Assembly: GCA_026387055.1 (NCBI GenBank)
Contig: JAPLML010000123.1
Coordinates: forward strand, 1-9,126
DNA length: 9,126 nt
Origin: Planctomycetota bacterium
Lineage (GTDB): Bacteria; Planctomycetota; Phycisphaerae; FEN-1346
Direction: 5' to 3'
Position 1 is the stretch's first letter. Each line of letters starts with the position of its first letter. A model generated the notes under the pieces. The model saw only the letters and a program-made list of their open reading frames with translations. It had not been told where the DNA came from and did no database searches. Of the stretch, positions 1-4,814 are shown one piece after another. The position numbers were made by a program, and so were the translations under genes.

Positions 1-347
1 GCCGCCGCCCCGAGATCGCCATCCCTGCGGGCCTCAAGGACGTGCACATCCTCGACAACACCTTCGTGCCAGGCCAGTCGCCGGTGCTCTCGGTGGCGAA
101 AGGTTGCGGCCGCATCAGCTTCGCGGGGACCACGATCGCGGAGGCGTCGAGCGCCGCCGGGTCAGCGGGCCGCCCCGCCGGCGACGCCGACATCGCGGGC
201 GCCCCCGCCGACGTCCTCCGCGACCGCCCGCGCGACCTTCCCCCCGTCGGCCCCGCCGCCCTCCCCCTCGACGGCGCCCGCCACCTGGCCGTGCCCAGGC
301 TCCCGCCGTGGAACGAGGCCGCGATGTGGGCCGCGCGTGCGTCGTGA
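1..347 (+). CDS. C-terminal end of a probable parallel beta-helix (pectate-lyase-fold) protein, 5' truncated
   Basis: An open frame enters from the left edge (first full codon at position 3) and stops with TGA at 345-347, giving the last 114 residues. The early part (AIPAGLKDVHILDNTF, then LSVAKGCGRISFAGTTI) has the alternating short-strand pattern and the 'vhIldNtF' type rung common in right-handed parallel beta-helix proteins. The remaining 65 or so residues are Ala/Pro/Arg-rich and end in PPWNEAAMWAARAS, with no recognisable motif. Such proteins are usually secreted and bind or cleave polysaccharides, but no catalytic residue is visible in this fragment, so a function is not assigned. A GTG at 42 could serve as a start, but nothing resembling a ribosome binding site precedes it and the protein pattern continues upstream. 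The fold call is moderate; that the frame is coding is more secure for the first half than for the low-complexity tail. Confidence 0.45.
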   Translation, partial: RRPEIAIPAGLKDVHILDNTFVPGQSPVLSVAKGCGRISFAGTTIAEASSAAGSAGRPAGDADIAGAPADVLRDRPRDLPPVGPAALPLDGARHLAVPRLPPWNEAAMWAARAS

Positions 348-386
348 CAGAAACGTTCCCGGAAGAGCCTGGAGAAGATCCGAGAA

Positions 387-452
387 AAGGTGTCAGGTAT
401 TTTCCCCCGGCCCTCGGCTGCCACGAACGCCGGAAGAGGTACCGGACACCTT
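387..452. repeat. REP-like imperfect palindrome upstream of the GDPD gene
   Basis: The left arm at 387-410 begins AAGGTGTCAGGTA and the right arm at 430-452 ends GGTACCGGACACCTT. The outer 8 bp pair perfectly, then one mismatch, then 4 more pairs, and CCGG/CCGG closes near the 19-nt loop. The same core appears as AAGGCGTCAGG at three other places in the window. This outline (conserved outer arm, variable interior, intergenic position) is that of a REP-type element, the kind often mobilised by RAYT (Y1 tyrosine) transposases. No such transposase is in the window. Confidence 0.5.
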
Positions 453-479
453 GCTCTGATACGCTCTTCTGAAAGGTCG

Positions 480-1390
480 ATGATGAACCGAAAGCATCTC
501 ATACACACTTATCTACCCCTCGCCTGCTCCCTGGCGGCGCTAGTCGCATGCTTGGGCGCGGCGGGCGGGCAGCCTCTGGAGGAGAAGGCCATGCCCCTCA
601 TCGTCGCGCATCGCGGGGCCTCGGGCGAGGCGCCGGAGAACACGCTGGCGGCCTTCAAGCGCGCCTGGCAACAGCAGGCCGACGCCATCGAGGGCGACTT
701 CTACCTCACCCGCGACCGGAAGATCGTCTGCATCCACGACGCCACCACCGGACGTGTGGCGGACACGAATCTCGTGGTGGCCCAGTCCACGCTGGCCGAC
801 CTGCGGGCGCTGGACGTGGGCGCGTGGAAAGGGGCGCAATGGCAAGGGCAGCGGATTCCCACGCTGGAGGAGGTCCTCGCCCTCGTGCCGCCAGGCAAGA
901 AGCTGTACCTCGAGATCAAGTGCGGGCCGGATATCCTCCCGCCAATCAAGGAGGCCCTGACCGCTGCGAAGTTGAAGCCCGACCAGGTGATCATCCTCAG
1001 CTTCGACAAGACGGTCCTCCAGCAGTGCCGGACCGTCCTGCCGGACCTGAAGGCCGCTTCGACAAGACGGTCCTCCAGCAGTGCCGGACCGTCCTGCCGG
1101 ACCTGAAGGCCTTCTGGCTGGTCGCCTTCAAGAAGGACCCCGCCACCGGCCGACCGGCAATCGAACTGGGCAAGGTCATGGAAACGCTGAAGACCATCGG
1201 CGCCGCCGGCCTGAGCGTGAGCGCCGCCAGTGCGGAACTGGCCCAGGCCGTCAGGGAGGCGGGCAAGGAACTGCACGTCTGGACGATCGACGACCCCAAG
1301 GAGGTCGGGCCCCTGGTGCGGCTGGGCTGCGCCTCGATCACCACCAACTACCCCGAAAGAATCCGCCAGGCGGCGATGCAGGCAAAGTAG
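480..1390 (+). pseudogene. glycerophosphodiester phosphodiesterase family lipoprotein, frame broken by a 56-bp tandem duplication
   Basis: GDPD enzymes hydrolyse glycerophosphodiesters to sn-glycerol 3-phosphate and an alcohol. Translation from the ATGATG at 480/483 (AAAGG at 472-476) gives a signal peptide with a lipobox-like LVAC (Cys24), so a membrane-anchored extracytoplasmic protein is likely. The family motifs are all present: HRG with His44, ENT at 53-55, Glu71-x-Asp73, His86 in IVCIHD, and Glu145 in LYLEIK. At 1000-1111 a 56-bp segment is exactly duplicated. Because 56 is not a multiple of 3, the frame runs out at a stop at 1104-1106 after about 208 residues. The rest of the barrel, including HVWTIDDP and ITTNYPERI, continues in another frame to the TAG at 1388-1390. 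Removing one copy restores a 284-residue protein of normal family length, so the gene was recently intact. Either this is a real fresh mutation or an assembly error. The family call is near certain; the state of the gene is what is open. Confidence 0.85.
1000..1111 (+). repeat. perfect 56-bp tandem duplication inside the GDPD gene
   Basis: Positions 1000-1055 and 1056-1111 are identical base for base. The flanking bases differ on both sides (A999 against C1055, G1056 against T1112), so the repeat unit is exactly 56 bp. A 9-mer, TGCCGGACC, also occurs twice within each unit. The insertion shifts the frame and is the sole visible lesion in the gene. Confidence 0.97.
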
Positions 1391-1396
1391 AGAGAT

Positions 1397-1467
1397 AAGG
1401 CGTCAGGGACCTTCTTTTCGCCTCCCGGTAACCGCGATGACCAGCAAAGGCTCCTGACGCCTTTTTC
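1397..1467 (+). terminator. REP-like hairpin and possible terminator after the GDPD gene
   Basis: AAGGCGTCAGG at 1397-1407 is matched by its exact reverse complement CCTGACGCCTT at 1453-1463, an 11-bp perfect stem. It begins 7 nt after the GDPD stop. The right arm runs straight into a T tract (1462-1466), which fits a Rho-independent terminator, although the 45-nt loop is long for one. The stem sequence is a variant of the AAGGTGTC arm upstream of the gene, so the element may be a REP copy that also terminates transcription. Confidence 0.5.
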
Positions 1468-1490
1468 CTTCGGGCAGGGCGCGTTTCTCC

Positions 1491-1524
1491 TTGACACTCC
1501 TACCGGCTGAAGTAAGATTTCTTA
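1491..1524 (+). promoter_or_regulatory. promoter of the toxin-antitoxin operon with an overlapping operator-like palindrome
   Basis: TTGACA at 1491-1496 (perfect -35) is followed after 16 bp by TAAGAT at 1513-1518 (-10, five of six to consensus). This places the transcription start near 1525, about 32 nt before the antitoxin start. The palindrome TAAGA-TT-TCTTA at 1513-1524 covers the -10 box. AbrB-type antitoxins usually repress their own operon alone or with the toxin, and this palindrome is well placed as the operator. Binding is inferred. Confidence 0.6.
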
Positions 1525-1556
1525 GGGTATGAATGGCGCCGCAGGAGGAGCCAAGT

Positions 1557-1781
1557 ATGAGAGTGACTGACAAGGGCCAGGTGACGATCCCCATCGGCAT
1601 TCGCCGGAAAGCCGGCCTCTTGCCCAACACGGACGTGGAGTTCGTCGTCAGCGGCAAGCGCGTGATCCTCAGGAAGTCCGGCAAGGCGCGGCGGGGCCGC
1701 AGCCTCGTGGCCGCGATGCGCGGCCGGGCGACCAAGCGCTTGTCCACCCGCCAGATCATGGCCCTGACGCGGGGTGAGTGA
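1557..1781 (+). CDS. vapB: AbrB/MazE-fold antitoxin (VapB type)
   Basis: This 74-residue protein is the antitoxin of the pair with the next gene. Residues 1-45 carry the swapped-hairpin AbrB DNA-binding fold (MRVTDKGQVTIPIGIRRKAG, then VEFVVSGKRVILRK). The C-terminal tail (SLVAAMRGRATKRLSTRQIM followed by ALTRGE) is the toxin-binding type seen in AbrB-class VapB antitoxins. The start is the ATG at 1557, eight bases after a perfect AGGAGG (1543-1548). An in-frame ATG at 1533 has no such site and would add eight unrelated residues. The stop TGA (1779-1781) shares its last base with the toxin ATG, so the two are translationally coupled. It is expected to neutralise the toxin and autoregulate through the palindrome at 1513-1524. 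Confidence 0.9.
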   Translation: MRVTDKGQVTIPIGIRRKAGLLPNTDVEFVVSGKRVILRKSGKARRGRSLVAAMRGRATKRLSTRQIMALTRGE

Positions 1782-2188
1782 TGGCCGAAACGATGGTCGA
1801 TTCCAACGTCCTGCTCGACGTGTTGACCGAGGACCCGGCGTGGTTCGAGTGGTCCAGCCGCTCGCTCGAGGAGTGCGCCGAGGACCATATCCTGGTCATC
1901 AATCCGATCATCTATGCCGAGATCTCCATCAGTTTCAACCGCCTGGAGGACCTCGATGCCGCCGTGCCCGAAAGCATGGTCGAACGTCGGCCCATCCCCC
2001 TGGAGGCGGCTTTCTTGGCGGGCAAGTGCTTTCTGAAGTACCGCGAGCGCGGCGGGCGGAAACAGTCCATCTTGCCGGACTTCTTCATCGGCGCGCATGC
2101 GGCCGTGGAGCGGATGGGGCTGCTGACGCGCGACGCCTCGCGCTACAGGACCTATTTCCCCAAGCTGAAGCTGATCTGTCCCGAATAG
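1781..2188 (+). CDS. vapC: PIN-domain ribonuclease toxin (VapC type)
   Basis: This 135-residue protein is a complete PIN domain of normal VapC length. The four acidic residues expected to hold the Mg2+/Mn2+ of the ribonuclease centre are visible: Asp7 in VDSNVLLD, Glu47 in IYAEIS, Asp100 in ILPDFFIGAHA and Asp118 in LLTRDASRYRTYFP. VapC toxins cut RNA (often tRNA or rRNA) and stop translation when the antitoxin is lost. The target here cannot be read from sequence. The ATG at 1781 overlaps the antitoxin stop by one base; a GTG three bases upstream is in frame but the ATG is the more usual choice. All catalytic positions are intact, so an active toxin is likely. The pair has no visible integrase or phage context. 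Confidence 0.92.
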   Translation: MAETMVDSNVLLDVLTEDPAWFEWSSRSLEECAEDHILVINPIIYAEISISFNRLEDLDAAVPESMVERRPIPLEAAFLAGKCFLKYRERGGRKQSILPDFFIGAHAAVERMGLLTRDASRYRTYFPKLKLICPE

Positions 2189-2490
2189 TGGACCGGACGG
2201 GCACGGGCGTTGTCAGAACGGCCTGGCGGCCGCGCGGCACACCGTGGAGTGGGCGGCACGCCTGCTGGGTAGTTCCGCGGACAGGATACAGCACTGAGTT
2301 GACCGTCCGGCGGCGGGCGGGTGCACTGGCGGCATGACACGCTTGGGCAGGACGGGGGCTGCGGGTTGCCCGCATCACCTCACCCAGCGGGGCACCCGAG
2401 GACTCCCACTCCGCGAGGGCTGGCGCGGCCAACTGCGCCGCTGTCGGGAGACAGAAAGCCCTCACCGAGACAGGGGCCTGACGCCTTCTC
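2189..2490. other. intergenic region between the toxin and the convergent minus-strand lipoprotein gene
   Basis: About 300 bp separate two convergent genes. I see no credible gene here: open frames lack ribosome binding sites and family resemblance. Small GC hairpins are present (CGGCC/GGCCG at 2219-2232; GCGGG-TTG-CCCGC at 2361-2373), neither followed by a T tract. Near the right end is one arm of the REP-like repeat (2477-2487). Confidence 0.5.
2477..2487 (-). repeat. single arm of the REP-like repeat
   Basis: CCTGACGCCTT here is identical to the right arm of the hairpin at 1453-1463, and on the minus strand reads AAGGCGTCAGG. It lies 3 nt past the stop of the minus-strand lipoprotein gene. 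No matching second arm is found within about 75 bp, so it looks like a degenerate or half element. Confidence 0.4.
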
Positions 2491-3888
2491 TCACTTGCCG
2501 CCGCCGAATTCGGCGAAGAGTTTCCGGGCCAGGGGGAACGTGGGGCTCTGCGGTTGTTTGTCGAGGCAGTAGGTGACCACGCCGTCGCACTTGCCGTCGC
2601 GCCGAGACTGTAGGCACAGGCGGAGCCACTGGGCGATGCGGTCGGGGGTCGCCGGGTCGCCGTGGCGCAGGCGAAACTCGTACTCCACCCCCGCCGTCAT
2701 GACGATGAACGGGACGTGGAACCGGCCCTCGCCTTTCTTGGTGGCGGGGCCGAACCCGGACTCGAACGCCCCCCGCCGGTCAACCTGCCACGGACCGCGC
2801 GAGCCGAAGTCCGCCGCCAGCTCGAGCCCCTCCGCCTCAAGACCGCTCAAACGCCAGCGGACAGGGAAGTTGCTGACACCCTTCTTATCGAATAATCGGA
2901 ATGCAATATTGACGCCGGCTTTGCCCCGCACCGCGCTTGTCACATCCACCGCCACGTCGCGCCAGGCGGCCGCGCCGCCGGCCGCGTCTTCTTCCCAGAC
3001 GACCGCCCCGTCGATGAGCAACTGCTTGAAGTGGTAGCCGGCGGTCGGCCCGGTAAAGGTGTCGCGCTCGCGGAAGCGAAGGACGCAGCAGCGAAGGCGA
3101 TAGCGGTCGGCGGGAAGGACCTTGGCCGGTTGGGCGGCCATCACGAAGTCGCCCGCCTCGGAGGGCGTGTCCGAGGGGAAACTGAACTCGCCGGGCATTG
3201 CGGCGGCCTGGTCGTTCAGGACGGCCCACGCGCGCTCGATCTCCTCGCGGTCCTGGGGATAGGCGACCACCACGCCGTCGATGACCTCGCGGTAGTCGTC
3301 CACGAATCGGCGGTTGATCTCATCGAAGTACATCAGCGGCAGGAAGGCCAGGCGCGCATTTGTGCGGTGGGCCCGCGCCTGCATGTCGCGCACATACGCC
3401 GGCGTAAAGAGCCGGTGGTTGGCGTAGAAGTCGTCGATGACCCACGCCGTCAGGTTCGGGTGCCGGAGCGAGAGGCGCGCGATCTCCTCCGCCCAGCGCC
3501 CGTAGTCCAGCCGGAACGGCTCGCCATACAGTGTGCCGTACTGCGGCGGGCTTTCCGACGGGGGCACCAGGTACACCCAGACCTCCAGGCCGGCCTCGGC
3601 CGCCTTGGGCAGAAACGCCTGGAGGTCGTCCCAGTCGGTGGGCGCGTGCCAGATGAGCCAGTAGTACGTGGTGACGCCCAGTTCCTTCAGGCGCTTCACC
3701 ATCGCATCGACGTCTACGCGGCCATCAGGGCGGCGCAGTTCCGAGTTGTAGTCCGCCAACCTGTCAAGCACTAGCGAACCCCGCCCACTCGTTGTCTGAA
3801 CGGGCCGCTCGCCCTGGGTCGGCGCCGATGCGCACGCCGCCCACAGGGCGGCCAGCCCGCACAGCCAACATCTCCTAAACGTCTGCAT
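2491..3888 (-). CDS. putative lipoprotein with an interrupted TIM-barrel (glycoside-hydrolase-like), function unassigned
   Basis: A 465-residue exported protein. The N-terminus has a basic start, a short hydrophobic stretch and ALWAAC (Cys19), a poor but possible lipobox. Residues about 38-215 look like the first strands of a TIM barrel: VTTYYWLIWHAPTDWDDL near 72-89, GLEVWVYLVPPSES at 100-113, LTAWVIDDFYAN at 146-157, ARLAFLPLMYFDEIN at 178-192 and DGVVVAYPQDREEI at 204-217. From about 232 to 385 a region with beta-sandwich features (a jelly-roll-like lectin pattern, VWEEDAAGG and DVAVDVTSAVRGK) is inserted. Barrel-like strands resume at HVPFIVMTAGVEYEF and DGVVTYCLDK near the end. Asp152 and Asp153 at the end of a strand are plausible active-site acids. 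The organisation suggests a carbohydrate-active enzyme, but I do not recognise a named family, and non-catalytic binding is possible. Its own promoter lies just upstream, and the start looks leaderless. Confidence 0.82.
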   Translation of the reverse strand: MQTFRRCWLCGLAALWAACASAPTQGERPVQTTSGRGSLVLDRLADYNSELRRPDGRVDVDAMVKRLKELGVTTYYWLIWHAPTDWDDLQAFLPKAAEAGLEVWVYLVPPSESPPQYGTLYGEPFRLDYGRWAEEIARLSLRHPNLTAWVIDDFYANHRLFTPAYVRDMQARAHRTNARLAFLPLMYFDEINRRFVDDYREVIDGVVVAYPQDREEIERAWAVLNDQAAAMPGEFSFPSDTPSEAGDFVMAAQPAKVLPADRYRLRCCVLRFRERDTFTGPTAGYHFKQLLIDGAVVWEEDAAGGAAAWRDVAVDVTSAVRGKAGVNIAFRLFDKKGVSNFPVRWRLSGLEAEGLELAADFGSRGPWQVDRRGAFESGFGPATKKGEGRFHVPFIVMTAGVEYEFRLRHGDPATPDRIAQWLRLCLQSRRDGKCDGVVTYCLDKQPQSPTFPLARKLFAEFGGGK

Positions 3889-3923
3889 GCGTCTCTTATA
3901 GTGGGGCAGACCGCTTGGGTCAA
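3889..3923 (-). promoter_or_regulatory. sigma-70-like promoter of the lipoprotein gene, predicting a leaderless mRNA
   Basis: Read on the minus strand, TTGACC (3923-3918) is separated by exactly 17 bp from TATAAG (3900-3895), both close to consensus. Only AGACGC lies between the -10 box and the ATG at 3888, so the predicted +1 falls on or next to the start codon. No Shine-Dalgarno site can then be transcribed. Confidence 0.5.
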
Positions 3924-3942
3924 CCCATTTCCGGGAGGGCAG

Positions 3943-3975
3943 AAGGTGCCAGAGGCGGGGAAGGCGTCCGATACC
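3943..3975 (+). repeat. degenerate copies of the REP-like core in direct orientation
   Basis: AAGGTGCCAGA (3943-3953) and AAGGCGTCCGATACC (3961-3975) resemble the AAGGTGTCAGG and GGTACCGGACACCTT arms near 387-452. Here they point the same way, so no hairpin forms. They sit between the prepilin stop and the next gene's promoter. This may be a decayed or rearranged element. Confidence 0.3.
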
Positions 3976-3980
3976 GTTTT

Positions 3981-4460
3981 CTAGTACCTGTTGTACGGAT
4001 TCCCTTGCTGATCGGCGTGAGCGTCCGTCAGGTCAACGTAGAAGCGCCCCGTGGTTTCGTTGTACCACCACCCGCCGTCGGCGTCGCCGGGGGGGAACTG
4101 CTCGTCCGCGCCCGAGGCGGCGCGGATGACGGCCGAGTTGGTGATCGGATTCGGGGGCATCTGCTCGATGTACGGGCCGAAACGGTACTCGGTACTACGG
4201 GTAGCGGAGACCTGGCCCTGAGAGTTGGTGGGCATGGTCATCTGCCGGCCGAAATCGGCCGCGGTGGGCAACGTGACATGCTCGTTGCGGTAGACCTCGA
4301 TGTGGACCCGGATCTTCGAGAGGTTTTCCTTGAGGTTCGTCTCCCGCGAGATGGTGGTCACGTCGCTCAGCCTGGGCACCACGATGGACGCCAGGATGCC
4401 AAGGATGATGACCACGATCAGGATTTCGACGAGGGTAAATGCCGCCTTCGCCCGATACAT
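3981..4460 (-). CDS. type IV pilin-like / type II secretion pseudopilin (prepilin)
   Basis: A 159-residue prepilin. Residues 1-7 (MYRAKAA) are a short basic leader, followed by FTLVEILIVVIILGILASIV, the class III signal and N-terminal hydrophobic helix with the conserved Glu at mature position 5. Prepilin peptidase should cut before Phe8. The residue before the cut is Ala instead of the usual Gly. The globular part has the GspG-like elements PPNPIT and a C-terminal GGWWYNETTGRFYVDL stretch, like many planctomycete-type secretion pilins. The start is the ATG at 4460, preceded by GGGGAGAG. A longer in-frame version reaching 4604 would put 48 unrelated residues before the leader and was rejected. 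Other secretion genes (GspE, GspF, PilD) are not in the window, so it may be a minor or orphan pseudopilin. It is co-directional with the lipoprotein gene, 92 bp away, which has its own promoter. Confidence 0.9.
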   Translation of the reverse strand: MYRAKAAFTLVEILIVVIILGILASIVVPRLSDVTTISRETNLKENLSKIRVHIEVYRNEHVTLPTAADFGRQMTMPTNSQGQVSATRSTEYRFGPYIEQMPPNPITNSAVIRAASGADEQFPPGDADGGWWYNETTGRFYVDLTDAHADQQGNPYNRY

Positions 4461-4526
4461 GACTTCTCTCCCCGCCCCCCAAAAAACAGTGGCGTTGCCC
4501 GGGTCAGGACCGGGTTGCTTGGCGTG

Positions 4527-4546
4527 CGGCATGAGATAGCATGCCG
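4527..4546. promoter_or_regulatory. perfect 7-bp-arm inverted repeat upstream of the prepilin gene
   Basis: CGGCATG (4527-4533) and CATGCCG (4540-4546) are exact inverted copies separated by 6 bp. It lies 67-86 bp upstream of the prepilin ATG. The size and spacing fit an operator for a dimeric regulator, or a short stem in a leader RNA. No regulator can be named. Confidence 0.55.
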
Positions 4547-4715
4547 GTAAAACGTGCCCCGTCAAGCGCCTGGCCCCTGATACTACTTCGGCAGATTTTG
4601 GCAATCGCTAAAGCATTTCTTGACAAGAGGTTATCTGCTGGCATCCGCGACAGGATACCGCAAGGTTCGCCTCCTGAGTTGCAGTACGATGGGAGAATCC
4701 GTGCGGAAAATGCAT

Positions 4716-4779
4716 CCCTGGCGGTTTCCCGTTGTGCCGCTCGCCGCAGGGTGATAACCTCAACCTGACCGGGAAGCCG
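4716..4779 (+). other. possible structured 5' leader of the glycoside hydrolase mRNA
   Basis: CGGTTTCCCG (4722-4731) can pair over 10 positions, one of them G-U, with CGGGAAGCCG (4770-4779). CCCTG-g-CGG (4716-4724) can pair with CCGCAGGG (4744-4751). The two share the CGG at 4722-4724, so they partly exclude each other, which is the layout of a switching leader. It does not match a riboswitch I know, and GC-rich DNA often gives such pairs by chance. Confidence 0.22.
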
Positions 4780-4814
4780 TAGAGGGCCGAAACACGCAGG
4801 AATCGAGGTGAACG

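Larger units (their letters stand above)
4461..4814. other. intergenic region between divergent prepilin and glycoside hydrolase genes
   Basis: This 354-bp stretch must hold the control signals of both divergent genes. It contains a 20-bp inverted repeat (4527-4546), a CCCGG/CCGGG hairpin near 4498-4514, and a possible leader structure before the hydrolase (4716-4779). A TTGACG at about 4563 on the minus strand lacks a good -10 at normal spacing, and a TTGACA near 4620 on the plus strand likewise, so I do not call promoters. No small gene is convincing. Confidence 0.5.

Noticed and set aside
548..1390. Long plus-strand open frame of 280 residues spanning most of the GDPD region
   Set aside because: Only its part after about 1055 is GDPD protein. 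The first 170 or so residues are the wrong frame of the same gene, joined by the 56-bp duplication, so it is chimeric.
2321..2576. Two overlapping plus-strand frames (2321-2572 and 2334-2576)
   Set aside because: No ribosome site, no similarity to known folds, and both overlap the 3' end of the minus-strand lipoprotein gene.
3031..3774. 247-residue plus-strand frame opposite the lipoprotein gene
   Set aside because: No motif, and the minus strand has a signal sequence, barrel pattern and promoter.
4461..4604. N-terminal extension of the prepilin by 48 residues
   Set aside because: It would bury the prepilin leader inside the protein. The ATG at 4460 has a good ribosome site and gives a normal short leader.
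4605..4814. Known riboswitch (cobalamin or c-di-GMP type) before the hydrolase gene
   Set aside because: The conserved boxes of these classes were looked for by eye and are not present.
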